From contig NC_081336.1 of the NCBI RefSeq assembly GCF_022539665.2, positions 9,648,778-9,712,777 on the forward strand: a stretch of DNA of 64,000 nucleotides, in the 5' to 3' direction. This stretch comes from Daphnia carinata (taxonomy: Eukaryota; Arthropoda; Branchiopoda; Diplostraca; Daphniidae). Made by a program: the position numbers and the translations under genes. Below the pieces are notes generated by a model, which made no database searches, was not told the origin of the DNA, and saw only the letters and a list, made by a program, of their open reading frames with translations. Numbering within the stretch: the first letter of the stretch is position 1; each line of letters starts with the position of its first letter. Shown piece after piece: positions 9,901 to 18,671 of this stretch.

Positions 9901-11428
9901 TGTTTCTCCTCCCATCTTGGCTTCCATCTCGTCTCGAGTTCTCACGTCCGCGTCGGTCCACATCACGTCCATCTGGTCTCCTTTCGTTCTCCCTTCCTTC
10001 CCGACTGGGTGTTGGTGATCGTGGCCTTATATTACTCAAATCGGTCTCACAGTTACGAGCAATATGACCGGAGCGTCCGCATCGGTGGCAGATTGGCCTT
10101 CCGTCTGCTGTTCGGGAGGGTTTAGGTTTATCCCCTCTCCCTCCCAGGCGTAGTTGTTTAGTGCCTCGTTCCAGCTCTTCTATCCGAGCTGCCATATCGC
10201 GTATTAAATTTTTTAACTCGTCATGCGACCCTTGGCGCGTGCCGTCTCGCTTTGCGTCGTACTCGTAGGCTTCTTGTTTCAACGGAGTTTGCCTTTCTTC
10301 GGAGTCAGCATACGTGACTCGCTTGGGTGGAATAGGATCCTTCGCTTGTCCCATAAAATTAACTGCCTGATTTGGTTTCTCTGAATCCTCATATGCCCTA
10401 GTATAAATCTTGAGTGCTTTCAAAAATTCATCTGTCGTCCGGGGCTGTTTAATGGTCATTTCTCGCTTCAAAGGCTGATTAAGCCCACGCAACAGATAAT
10501 CTATTTTCTTCGCTTCAGGCATCCTTGGGTTCAACCTACGGCACTGATTTAGCACGTCGTAGAAATATCCTACGACCGTCTCCGAGGCCTCCTGTTTTCG
10601 GCTACGTAGCCTAGCTTTATGATAACGATCGAAATCCTCCGATCGAAATGTATCTAAAAATCGGGTTCGTAGGCCCCTTATCCCGGGTTCGGCTTCATCC
10701 GGAGCAACATCGTCCCAGACCACCTCCCCTAATTGACAAGCTAGCCAATCCTTTGCTGTACCTTCTAAGAATAAGCCAAAGTATTCCGCTTTCTCAGCGG
10801 GACCCCATCCATTGAAATTGGCGGTCCTCTCGAAACGTTCCATCCATTCAGCGGCATCGTCGTCTGGTCCTCCGCGGAAGACTGGTGCTTCACGATACTG
10901 CGATGGATGAGCCGGTGCACGTTGAACGGCTCCTCCTGCCTGTGCAGGCGCACGGGCGGGAGGTCCATCATTTCCTCTAAATTCAGCACGCTGGGCCATT
11001 TCAAGCGTTGGTACTATCACGAGTGGTAAAGCTCCAGAAAAATCGTCTAACCCCTTATCACTTCCTTCCCTTGAGCACTCGTTAAAGATTCCTTGCTTTT
11101 CGGCTACCTCCTGTTGCTCCCTCGGATCAATACACGTTTGTTCTCCTACACCACTATCTCTCGATCTTGCTTCCTGAACGAGCTTCCGATACCTACAAAG
11201 GGAATTTGTCCTCGCGTTCGATTCTCCGATCGGGTTCAGTGATACGATTTCTCTTCTCGGAATGGTATGGCCGATCGCTTGGGCAGTCTGTGCCCCTACT
11301 TCTGTAACTCTCTTTAGAGCTTCCGCCTGACTTCCGTCAAGACCAACGCTGCGTTGTCCTTCCCCGCTTATCGGGGACGCGGCTAACCCTCGTAAACGCC
11401 TGCTCTGCCTAGGCGGATCCGTACTCAT
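3944..11428 (-). CDS. gag-pol-env: Fused Gag-Pol-Env polyprotein of element 1
   Basis: One uninterrupted frame of about 2,494 codons from the ATG at 11428; the frame is open to a GTG at 11455 but the ATG is the better start. Approximate residues below are counted from that GTG. Gag has a capsid-like region at 200-400 (WLACQLGEV, FLDTFRSEDFDRYHKA) and a CCHC knuckle near 454 (CHRCGRSGHIARNC). Protease DTGA is near 630. Reverse transcriptase has YLDDIIIY near 1075, followed by RNase H. Integrase has HHCC plus a D,D,E core (GIDILG, TTDRGR, NGLVERLN) and a GPY/F-like module (WYGPYKVV). Env starts near 1868 with a hydrophobic leader (ILALPFFLLFF) and has a furin-type RRKR site near 1993. A glycine-rich fusion-peptide-like stretch ending LFGVAT follows, as in baculovirus-F/errantivirus envelopes, and there is a membrane anchor about 2452-2475. 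No gag/pol or pol/env stop is present and Env has no Met of its own nearby. How Env is released or separately expressed is unknown. Confidence 0.93.
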   Translation of the reverse strand: MSTDPPRQSRRLRGLAASPISGEGQRSVGLDGSQAEALKRVTEVGAQTAQAIGHTIPRREIVSLNPIGESNARTNSLCRYRKLVQEARSRDSGVGEQTCIDPREQQEVAEKQGIFNECSREGSDKGLDDFSGALPLVIVPTLEMAQRAEFRGNDGPPARAPAQAGGAVQRAPAHPSQYREAPVFRGGPDDDAAEWMERFERTANFNGWGPAEKAEYFGLFLEGTAKDWLACQLGEVVWDDVAPDEAEPGIRGLRTRFLDTFRSEDFDRYHKARLRSRKQEASETVVGYFYDVLNQCRRLNPRMPEAKKIDYLLRGLNQPLKREMTIKQPRTTDEFLKALKIYTRAYEDSEKPNQAVNFMGQAKDPIPPKRVTYADSEERQTPLKQEAYEYDAKRDGTRQGSHDELKNLIRDMAARIEELERGTKQLRLGGRGDKPKPSRTADGRPICHRCGRSGHIARNCETDLSNIRPRSPTPSREGRENERRPDGRDVDRRGRENSRRDGSQDGRRNISRERSRYNRDDSRESRSPRTVSRPPADRDQGQMAVGMISLEEKGKKKDELKEAENEDKGAGCEMESLGEKGKENCKVEEGIKDKGENVPIYLTYSPRLIFEEVNCKGLAVKAVIDTGAVISVASPSLQEKLKAPLVEWEGPAIIMVNGQSTQPLGAIQLEIEHRGHKASGKIILLEMKGIELLLGNDFLSQFERLVVQYKKTGAVASLGELPVNVINEEIISPPKLVAKIGRMLPPRTFALVEVELTAQEKNIWMVEPSDKLARVKGITTGKVLVSSESPLNRVFVVNLTYQRAYIREGTVLGQMEEIEPVVVTIDEEEKMGIKDDKENLAVMALSRGKFSPSSVAPIPRETFRARIAESLSPPETERLIDLLEEFHSCFALADSELGVCRVAKHRIDTGNTPPVHQPPYKSAWKERAIVQRQVDEMLEKGVIEPSTSPWASPVVLVKKKDGNWRFCVDYRKLNVVSVQDVYPLPRIEETLARMGNACIFSTMDLESGYWQVPMDEADKAKTAFITPDGLYQFLVMPFGLASAPGTFQRMMDLVLAGLRWTICLVYLDDIIIYAGDTREHLIRLRQVLSALHKAGLKIKLVKCQFAAREVKTLGHVISGEGIRPDPEKLKAIEKFPSPCSFHKPADRLKCVRSFIGLCSYYRRFIAQFAHTAKPLTDMFKKGACFIWQEPQEESFNLLKQALIRAATLAYPDFSKPFEIHPDACDYGLGAVLLQRIDNVERPLAYASRLLTKGENNYSITEKECLAMVWAVKKFRSYIWGIETVVVTDHHALCWLLSKKDLAGRLARWSLQLQEFLLRIVHRNGRLHTDADTLSRYPVNIVTETDVSLTCIVAALSIDHDNKEKLQRAQQEEWDQVLAAIKRGKLRGQYRIQDGLLFREKILDDGRLLKLCVPQTFIEEVMRACHHDITAGHLGLRRTLAKVRARYYWWKMDEDVSRFVRSCRECQSRKSVYQRPAGYMEVIKTERPFERLGIDILGPFPLSKMGNKHIVVAVDYVTKWAETRALPTADAKEVADFLVKSVLLRHGAPRQLTTDRGRCFIAELTQHVVKAMETNHRMTTAYRPQANGLVERLNHTLSDMLSMYVSSDHRDWDESLPYVTFAYNTSRQETTGKTPFYLVYGREAVLPIDAMVGADPNPASPKGRDPTEWAIERLQQARLLVQERAALIHRDQKEQYDKRRREAPTYLPGDEVLVYKPIRKVGRSEKLLHRWYGPYKVVRQTTPSNYEIRLGRSPKTEIVHVERMKSFIDVVGTPPPLPKPDSKDVSPETSQSNLHEASPTAAPEGSATPETDDGQRNQESDACVGTPPAEETVPEPGIPTATPDGTGLRRSARGRIPRKQFILALPFFLLFFTLNAPLKISAKEIVAYQGVIFKPEKDVAFSDSEWIVVSDFTFDTLEKVIKQLQFILEVRMGTLIYRNDALEDKFKERFRRQLNVRTQVEIAKLRESHLRLNELKEAVGINDPRRKRAIADGGGKILNWLFGVATQEDLEHVNERINKLSTETTSIVHAMEVHASLINETLWETQAAAKAIGELRVAFNHVEAEAWKVSQQVGSFQQEMERQASATEKIDNVFRHVQKSLAWIDESVTNFAVGLATMATERLPATLFPPKQVELVLKEVKNTLPTGWTLSPSIQMGDVWKFYKEATVLVAAVDDFLRIFIHLPVFEFPFSFTLYEVVSLPRPVNDATQGAQFHPLPPYLAVATDQQTFVELSAKDASRCLTSPTAICPISRAINKKHREPGCAMALFLKDEELSHKNCATKLSKWDGQQTAYLGNRRWGFSAVKDTTITISCPSNRRTSNTIIKRESFDIFEVPMSCSAYTDDWIFQASLKKNIRHSSSNRTLPSLAELEEEGQVWQEDKAPDITNLRPRYITDWNNGTLLSRRTMTQARISLMAQHLRSLEEEEQERKGVDHLGTIRYPYEWVAVLLAVCTGLSLFAFFSRRYALFTLGNLSNRVAELERRLATHEALIEEEV

Positions 11429-11717
11429 CCACCGAGCTACGTCTCTCTCTCCCACCCAATGGTAGGCCTGTCGGGCTTTTACTACGCGCTTTCAACAACT
11501 TACTCGGACGGGTCTTCAACCTAACAGCGAATCAAGGAAATCGGCCAGGTCTGTGGTCCTGTACCACGGCAATTTAAGGCACTTTCTAGCCGGCCGGTCA
11601 CACTTCCCAAGGACCCCTAAACAGCACCTGCCTCCAAGTTCCTTATTCCAAAAACTCCCCAAGACCCGTGCGAAAAGAACAACAATTGCGCTTACCTTAC
11701 TCAGCCTAACAGGTGTT
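11429..11717 (-). other. Element 1 untranslated leader
   Basis: Leader between primer binding site and gag start. It contains a good splice-donor match (TAAG|GTAAGC, GT at 11695-11694), which could feed a spliced env message. I could not pick the matching acceptor with confidence. Confidence 0.45.
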
Positions 11718-11734
11718 ACCCTGCATCTCCACCA
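11718..11734 (-). other. Element 1 primer binding site (tRNA-Ala type)
   Basis: The minus strand directly after the 5' LTR reads TGGTGGAGATGCAGGGTA. From memory of arthropod tRNA-Ala 3' ends (GCATCTCCACCA) this pairs over the first 12 nt and again after one mismatch. There is no spacer between LTR and site. The tRNA identity is recalled, not searched. Confidence 0.7.
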
Positions 11735-12001
11735 TGTCACGGACGGATCTTGTACCAAGATAGAGACGTCGTGCTTCAGATTAAAAGATAATGTGTATTT
11801 CACCAAAAGGATTAATAACACAACTGCAAACTAATTGCCCCTAACCAGTTAATCAAAAAGCCACACAGAAGTGCAATATCGCCCCTTTTATATCCGGCGA
11901 CGAGGGTGGTGCTCCAATGGACGGCCATAATTGGGGCGGGATTTCCGTCCTAGCGCTGTTGTCGCTACTGCAGTGGCGAATCGGATATTGCCAACGTAAC
12001 A
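11735..12001 (-). repeat. Element 1 5' LTR (267 bp)
   Basis: Direct repeat of 3170-3435. It carries the element promoter: on the minus strand a canonical TATAAAAGG lies at 11884-11892, about 120 nt downstream of the LTR start, preceded by CCAAT-like sequences. Confidence 0.95.
11884..11892 (-). promoter_or_regulatory. TATA box of element 1 5' LTR
   Basis: The minus strand reads GGATATAAAAGGGGC around this point, a full TATA consensus in the 5' LTR, consistent with pol II transcription of the genomic RNA toward lower coordinates. Confidence 0.7.
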
Positions 12002-12021
12002 ATATTATTAATTGAATATCT

Positions 12022-12089
12022 ACTCATAGTGGAATCGAACCATGATCTTTCGGCATACTGTGCCGATGCTCAACCATTGAGCTATGAGT
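12022..12089 (-). tRNA. tRNA-like sequence, Thr(AGT)-like, one T-arm base short
   Basis: The minus strand folds with a perfect 7-bp acceptor stem (ACTCATA/TATGAGT), a D-stem GCTC/GAGC, a 5-bp anticodon stem (TCGGC/GCCGA) with loop ACAGTAT, box A TAGCTCAATGG and box B GGTTCGATTCC. The T-stem is weak beyond three pairs, the 3' side is one base short, and position 33 is C rather than T. It could be a divergent or dead tRNA. It starts 20 bp from the right end of element 1. Confidence 0.5.
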
Positions 12090-12198
12090 AATATGTGTCA
12101 TGTCTCTACTTTTCGTTGTCATTCAGGGGAACATATAAACACTCGTAATAATTTTGTTTAATGGTCATAACATAAATATTTGTCTTGTTCATCATTCA

Positions 12199-12270
12199 AT
12201 TCACTCGACTGGGAGTCGATCCCAATGCCTTCCGATTACTAATCCAATGCTCTACCACTGAGCCATGAAT
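12199..12270 (-). tRNA. tRNA-like sequence, possibly Thr(AGT)
   Basis: On the minus strand: box A TGGCTCAGTGG, D-stem GCTC/GAGC, anticodon loop TTAGTAA with T33, T-loop region GGGATCGACTCCC, and an acceptor stem pairing at six of seven positions (ATTCATG with its partner, one wobble). The anticodon stem has mismatches. Probably a tRNA-derived relic or divergent copy. Confidence 0.45.
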
Positions 12271-12472
12271 ATTATTTGAATTGTTCTACCAGTCCACGTC
12301 ATTTGGAGATCAACTTCTGGACTTTTGAAATTTATTTAATGATCATACTTCTTCCTGAGTGTGTTTGCGGCAATTGATACAGGAAACCTGTGGTCACTTT
12401 CGTTTAACTTTTGTTGGTATTAGAAAATGTCCCTCAGACGGAATAAATAAACGTTGGTTTATGAACCATGGA

Positions 12473-12540
12473 TTTGCAGAGGTTTGAACATCCAACTTTT
12501 GGCTTCTGAATCAGATGCTTTACCATTTAGCCAACTGCGA
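12473..12540 (-). tRNA. tRNA-derived relic
   Basis: The minus strand has a box A match (TGGCTAAATGG) but a poor box B (TGTTCAAACC) and no consistent anticodon stem. A related diverged copy is at 60644-60714 in the right-hand duplicated block. Confidence 0.3.
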
Positions 12541-15500
12541 CACATAATATTATTATTTTACCACACAATTTCACGGAATGGATTTCACGGAGATTTGGAA
12601 TTCATTTTTTCTGGATTCATTATCATCATTTAAATTTGCAAAGACGTCGAAATCTTTTTTTTTCTTCCTGTTAAGATATATTAATTATTATTTATTATTA
12701 AATATTTTCCACTCTACATTCTTTAATTTTTCACGTAGAAAACAGATCATCGAAACATGCCTTCAACATTGATATCAAATTGTATTACATGTTCTACCAT
12801 CAATGTATTGTTACAGAGTTGAAAAATAGTAACGACTATAAATGTATTTAAAAAATTTTACTTTTTAGTAATGTGTTGGAATAACATTCGAGATCATCTC
12901 ATTTAAAGATTTGACAGTATACTTGCCAATAATATTTTTATCAACGTTCGTTGAATATTATGATGCTACCGTTTTCCCATCAGTATTACATGATTGCTAT
13001 GTTCATAGATTTGAAACACATAGATTTGAATACATCCAACATCAAAACCAAATTTTGCTAATTTTTAGAATTTACATGTAAATAACCGCCTTGTTTCTAT
13101 CCAATTTGTTCAAAAAAATTTTCCTTTTCATTTATCAAATTATTGTTCTTTGACGTTCCATAAGAATTTATAGCAAAATTCTCATTTTTCGTAATTAATT
13201 TAGTCAACGGACTTCACTTGCGTAACATTCGGTAAATTCAGAAACGGTATTTTCTACTCTATACAACGTATTCTTACCAAATTTAAACCTACTTACCATC
13301 ACTTCATTCCCTTTCAGGAAACAAACTGTATGCACTAAAGTAAAATCATTAGTTAATATTCGAAAAAAATCGTATTTTGTGTTATTAAATTAATATAACA
13401 AACCTGTCATTAGCTCCGTGAAAGTTAATTATGAATTAGTAATAAGAACTTACGTTGCTAACCAACGGCCAGCCACGGGATGGCGATTGGAAAAACAACC
13501 ATAAATTTCACACATTTTACAACTGCTGACTGCACAAAATTTTCACATGCATTATTCTAAAAAAACTTCTTAATTTTTTTAAACGGCTTTTGCAGAACAG
13601 GCTCTAACTTTTAAGCGTAAGCGAATAAGTTCAAAGAAATCGATTTTTTTCTTCTCCCTCCTTAATTCCCGTTAATTACCTTATTTATATACGGGCCCTT
13701 TAAATTAATTTAGATGGTAAAAAGCAAAAAATTGGTTAGTGTCTACAATATCTCGCACTACACACCGACTGTCATAAAGATGACGGGCTGCGAAGAAGTG
13801 CGATAACTTGAATGTCATTCAATGTCTCAATTCGGGCTACTAGAGCTAGACGGTCATATTTCCATCTACGTATTTTTGGCCCCTATGCAAAAGAAAATTA
13901 TCTATTCAAATTAATTAAATCCAAAGTGTCACTTTAACAGATCAAATCATTGAAAAAAGCTGTAGAATCATAAATTTTTTAACAACACTTCAAACAACGT
14001 ATTAACAGCACGTTTCAGCTTCCGCATTGCCCAGCTCAACCTATACATGCAGCTAGTCATTGTCATGGACGATGGGTACGAACTGAAACACTTACCGAGA
14101 ATAGTGCAACTTGTGCGTTGATGCCTCCAATAGCCTAATTGACGATGATTATACCCCTAAACTCCAATCGCCTAACAATCCGTCGGACTATATGAAAATT
14201 ATTATCAATCATTGCAATATTCCGTTCATCAGAGAAAGAAATGCCTGTTTTAAATATCGCTGGACTGTGACCATTTGATTGAAAATAATCCAAGTCGTAG
14301 ACTGGGAAAACAGTAACAAAATGGTATGAAAACATTGAATTATTTTCAAATAAATAATTACCTTTTAATGGCTCCTGATTTCGATACAGCAAACCAAAAT
14401 CTCCAATCTGCATAGTGGTTAACTTCGCAACAATAATCAGTTAAAGTAAAATGTTAATAAGTATATGACACAAATAGTGAAAAATTGTGAATTAATCCCT
14501 ACCGTACGTATTAGTAGTAGTATAATATAATAGGAACAGTAGTAGTTGGTAGTTTAACCGTAATGATACCAATTCACCCAACGATAAATTGGACCCAGCT
14601 ACGAATAAATAAGGAAAAAAAATGGAAATTAATAATGACATTAAAACACGAATGGTGTAGCACCTACTTTCAACGCATTCACTGCTACGGTGCTTATGTT
14701 GGGCGTCTTCAATAATCTGCTGGGCCGACCGTCGAACAAAGATAGACGTGCAGACAGGAAATCCCCAAACTCTCCCATCCTCACAGCTGTTTAACCCCCA
14801 ACAATCAAATTGTTTGAAGTAATACAATAGAAGCATTTAAAACAATACATACAATAAAATATTAAAACTTACCACCTTTCCTGTTTTTGAGTCACATTTC
14901 CATTTTGTCCAACATCGTTAAACAGCCTCTCAGTTCCTTTCCACCTCCTATCATGCACGATATGAGTAGTCGTTGTATACGTATAGCAAATTTCCAGAAC
15001 AATCATTCCATCCACCTACGAACAAAGGGTCATTAATCTCCATTTTCAAGCCACATCACCACCACTCATACCAGATAAAAATTTATACACAAACTCCTAG
15101 CCTGATGGTTATATGCGAAACTATCTCTCCTTATCCATTAATAATATCCGAATATCCCAATCTTCCTTGCCGGGCAATTTAAGCAACAAAACACCTTAGG
15201 AAGGAGCAGCTCAGTACAACCGACCGACAAAGATGAATTTCACGTCGGCTGTTTCCGTTTCCACATCTCCCATCCATACCCACCCCCACACTCCCTCCAC
15301 ACCAAATCACTTCTGGCAACAACAGACCGGCTAGCTAATTACAATTAAGAGAAAAAAAATTAATAAGAATATAGAACCACGATAGTAAGCAACTGCCCCT
15401 CATTGCATTCGCCACTACGACGATTATGTTGAACATCAACAGATCTGCTAGGACGGTCGTTGAAAGAAGATACACGTTCGTCCTTTTGTTTGAATGTTTT

Positions 15501-16990
15501 TTAGAAGATGGTATGTAAATGGAACAACAAATGTTACCTTACTTTTTTCACCACCTACCTTTAATCCAACAGGTTTACTTGAGTTGTCATCTTCATGGTT
15601 GTTAAATCTGAAACATAAAGTTAATATTCTTAACAAAAGTAACATTAAAGAAATGGAGGCTAAACAGCAATCTAATTTAAGAAACCTTTACTTGAATTTA
15701 CTTGTGGCTTATGTGTAACTTTCACATTCATCTGTTAAAGACCACACGTTTGCCAACTGCAACAGCAACACTTGCACATTTCTTCCATGTTAACCCTTCA
15801 AAATAGGCCACAATGTTAATATAAGCACAATATGATTTGGTAGTGTAAGACTTACCTGTGTGTTAGTATTCATTTACCATAATCTGATACTGATTTTTGC
15901 CAGTACATCAGGAAACCTTTTTGAACTACCCTACAGGAATAGACGACATGACCCATCTCACACCACAGCAAATGGTAATCATATTTGAGCTAGATTTAAT
16001 TATCTTATGGATTTGATTGAAAATGAATTATGGATCTGTGCTTTCTTCTACAATAACGTTCCTAACACTAAAAAAATGTAAGCTCATTTTAGCTACCTAC
16101 TCTGCTCTACGCCGGCCTTGTCCAGTTGGCAGTGGACAAGCCCAGGAACGAACACCTGCCTTCAAATCTGAACCCTAAAAACAATACTGGAAATTAATAT
16201 CTTAAAAAAGAGAAACACAGCAACAGTTCAAATGAAATATAACATTACTGAAACATAAGGGTGGTAGAAGATCTCAATCCACCATTCCAACCAACAACAA
16301 TGATGATTCATGGGGAGATTGACCTGAACCTACAGAAATAATAACACTTTTATGAATAACTGAGCAACCATTCACTTACGACCTTATACGTATACGTTGA
16401 CCATGCTTTGCAGGGAAACCATTATACATTCAAGCAGTTTTAGGCGGGAAGTTCACAGATAAGTTAAGTGCTCTCCGCCCAACACATTTTGAAAGTTAAC
16501 AACATAGTTAACTATTGGCTTTAAATTTATAAACGATATTGCACTTAACGACTAGCTAAAACCTTTAATGTAACAAATTACCGAATAGTTTTCCTGATTC
16601 CAAAGTGTGGAAGCCGAAATCGCTCTTGCAGGACCAGGAGAATGTCCAGAACGCGTGTCAGCCATTAGCGAGTGGTGGTTCTTCACTGAGAGTTCAATGC
16701 TCTCCCTAGCTAAGAAAGTAACCGTGCCGGATGTCTCCATTTTTGGACTATTTAGAAGGAAGGGGAAAATGTTGCCAGATGCCAGCGAATATTTGTTTCA
16801 TTTTTATTCACATTTACAAAATATCTTCAATACGTATACATTAATATTTATCTAGTTTATAGAAATTTTGTAAATCCAACGCCATAAAAAAAATGTGCTT
16901 TACGTACGAGAACGTTAAAACTTAAAAATCTGACAGCGTCGAGTATGACTAGTATGTGATTTACGGTGCCAAATTTGTCAACAAATCTTA
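12541..16990. other. Mostly non-coding AT-rich DNA, paralogous to 57.5-61 kb
   Basis: No gene with recognisable domains. 12.4-12.8 kb resembles 60.59-61.0 kb, 15.2-15.75 kb resembles 57.5-58.2 kb, and 16.1-16.97 kb resembles 59.6-60.42 kb. A repeated exon-like block containing 'CTGCTGGGCCG' or 'CTGCTAGGACGG' occurs near 14720, 15455, 57620 and 59610. Near 14666-14792 on the minus strand it is preceded by 'TTAAACAG' and followed by 'GTAGGTGC', so it could be a short exon, but I cannot name a protein. Confidence 0.5.
16607..16855 (+). CDS. Small ORF shared with its paralogue at 60110
   Basis: An 82-codon frame (GTG start in this copy, ATG in the copy at 60110-60319, 69 codons). Both copies keep the same C-terminal half (FGLFRRKGKMLPD, then a Phe/Tyr-rich end). 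The 13-codon difference between them is a 39-nt indel that keeps the frame. No domain is recognised. It may be an exon or a chance frame in a duplicated block. Confidence 0.2.
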   Translation: MEAEIALAGPGECPERVSAISEWWFFTESSMLSLAKKVTVPDVSIFGLFRRKGKMLPDASEYLFHFYSHLQNIFNTYTLIFI

Positions 16991-16995
16991 ATTAA

Positions 16996-17340
16996 TTCCA
17001 GAAAAAGGAGAATAGAATGTTGATGGTAAGGATTAATGAAAGTCTATCATTCTTGATTTATGGAATAGTTTGACAACGGCCTTGAGACTTGCTTTCGCAA
17101 TCTGGAAAATGCGCTGCAACTAAGAAGAAATGACGTTTGCGCTATGTCTCGTAGATAAGATCAGATAAATGGATTCATAGTTACCACTGCAACTGACCTC
17201 TTTTTTTTAATGAATGTCGTTTCATAACACCATCTAGGCATTTTAACCAGTTTTTAGTTTGCTCGGTATTTCATTCTAAGCCTCTGAGCGAAGGCGAAAG
17301 GATGGGACATAATTTTTGCTGGACGATTCGTTTTATTTTT
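16996..17340 (+). pseudogene. Truncated copy of C1q-gene promoter and first exon
   Basis: This stretch matches 62150-62500 almost base for base, including a conserved 'AGATAAGATC.GATAAATGG' pair of GATA-like sites and the ATGGGACATAAT start of the secreted C1q gene. The similarity stops about 30 nt into the coding sequence ('GACGATTCG'), where the sequence joins the 3' end of AK-A. It marks a rearrangement breakpoint and cannot encode the protein. Confidence 0.75.
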
Positions 17341-17405
17341 CAGTCATTTAAAAAATATTCGATTGCCAAAGTTGCTACTCTCTAACTTAAAAAAAATAAT
17401 ATTAC

Positions 17406-18239
17406 CTTTTTCTTGATGGATTCCAGTTGTTGGACGACTTCTGCCGAACTAATTCTTTTTTCCGGATCGTATTCCAACATTTTCGTTAGTAAGTCATCCG
17501 CATAATATTTGCGCACTTCGGCATCAATATCTAGAATTAAGCAACCAAGTGTTCATAAATAGAAGAGTAAAATAGTATGGAAGTAAATTGGTATTACTCT
17601 TCATATTCACCGGATCGTTTCTAATTATGTTCTGGTGAATTTTATATTCACTTGAACCGAATAGATGTTCTCCCTCCAACAAAATATAAGCGAAGATGAG
17701 GCCGAGACAAAACACATCGCTCTTGACGGTTCCCCAAAACTCTTCGTTGTCCGATTTTTTTCCTTTGATGAGCTTTTCCAGCACTTCGGGTGCGTACCAT
17801 TTTCTGGTTCCTATCACTCCAGTCCACGAATGATATCCCTTTTCGTTTACGGATTTGGCTACGTCAAAACCAGACCATTTCATTATTATTGATTCATCTT
17901 CTCCAGGCTTTTGCTTGATGAGGATTTTGCTCGGTTTAATGTCTCGATGAATTAATTTTGTTGAATGGATGTATGCCAGGCCTGTAGCTAATTGATGGAA
18001 AACTTCAATTTGACGTGGCATACGTCCTTTGTATTTTTTGGGATCATCCGAATTGAGAAACAGTTGATATAAAGCAGCGTCACATAATTCCAATGCGTAG
18101 TACCTAGAACATGGGAACGTAAACAAAAAAAAAAAAAATCAATTTTGAAATTATATTGTTATTTAAAACAAGAATAAAAAAGTCTTACATAAAGTCAGCG
18201 TCCTCTTCACAGTGAAAAAGTTTGACGATGTTTGGATGA
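17406..18239 (-). pseudogene. AK-A 3' half: kinase domain, cut off by element 2
   Basis: Downstream portion of an ankyrin-kinase gene. Exons read 18235-18189 (end of the N-lobe), 18103-17598 (C-lobe) and 17530-17406, with GT...AG introns whose phases match AK-B and AK-C. The C-lobe has HRDIKPSKILI and KWSGFDVAKS: the Asn after HRDxKPx is Lys and DFG reads GFD, so catalysis is probably lost. The last exon contains the conserved helix ending KRISSAEVV. The next exon of the family, a C-terminal ankyrin array, is absent because the locus joins the C1q-gene fragment at about 17340. Element 2 separates this part from its 5' half at 29268-30934. Confidence 0.85.
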
Positions 18240-18657
18240 TGTAATGTTTAACTTGTAAATGACTTTCAACTCGGCTTACTAATTACTAAGTGTATTTTCA
18301 CAAGACTAACAAGACTAATCACAGGTGTAATGTAAGACTCTCTAAAACTCTACTACACTTCAACGCTCTGGACACAGACACACACTGTACTATAACGCAC
18401 TAAACTCAGACCCCGAGCCCCCTTCTTGTCACAGCTTTTATCAGTTAATATGAGGTCACTCTTGACGTCAATGATCACGTGAAGACGAACTGATCGTAGA
18501 GGTGAAGAGCTGACTGATACTGGTTTGGCGTGGGAAGGCTCCGTGAGGATGAAGAACTGTTTGATACTAGTTCGCCGTGGAATCATCCAAGGCTGGAATC
18601 TATTAATTAGCTAAGCTAACTAATTGGTGGCGTTCTTCGGTATATGTCCTCATCACA
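18240..18657 (-). repeat. Element 2 3' LTR (418 bp)
   Basis: Reading line by line I find no difference from 28850-29267. TG...CA ends: the minus strand starts TGTGATGAGG and ends CATTACA. Confidence 0.96.
18463..18482 (-). promoter_or_regulatory. CRE-like and E-box palindromes in LTR
   Basis: TGACGTCA (18463-18470) and TCACGTGA (18475-18482), four bases apart; the same pair lies at 29073-29092 in the 5' LTR. These match CREB/ATF and bHLH sites. Their use as LTR enhancers is inference. Confidence 0.4.
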
Positions 18658-18671
18658 TTCCTCCCCTTTTT
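18658..18671 (-). other. Element 2 polypurine tract
   Basis: On the minus strand AAAAAGGGGAGGAA directly precedes the TGTGATG start of the 3' LTR. Confidence 0.85.

Larger units (their letters stand above)
3170..12001 (-). mobile_element. Ty3/Gypsy-type env-bearing LTR retrotransposon, element 1
   Basis: An 8.8-kb complete element on the minus strand: LTRs at both ends, a tRNA-Ala-type primer binding site touching the 5' LTR, a single frame carrying gag, pol and env, and a polypurine tract touching the 3' LTR. It is flanked by ATAT on both sides (3166-3169 and 12002-12005), a 4-bp target duplication typical of Gypsy integrases. The LTRs differ by one inserted C, so the insertion is recent. 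The paralogous block near 54474 lacks the element. The insertion lies between tRNA-like sequences (ending 3097 and beginning 12022). Confidence 0.95.

Noticed and set aside
4063-10018. Many 60-110 codon frames on the plus strand and other minus frames across element 1
   Set aside because: They are shadows of the Gag-Pol-Env frame, whose domain motifs are unambiguous.
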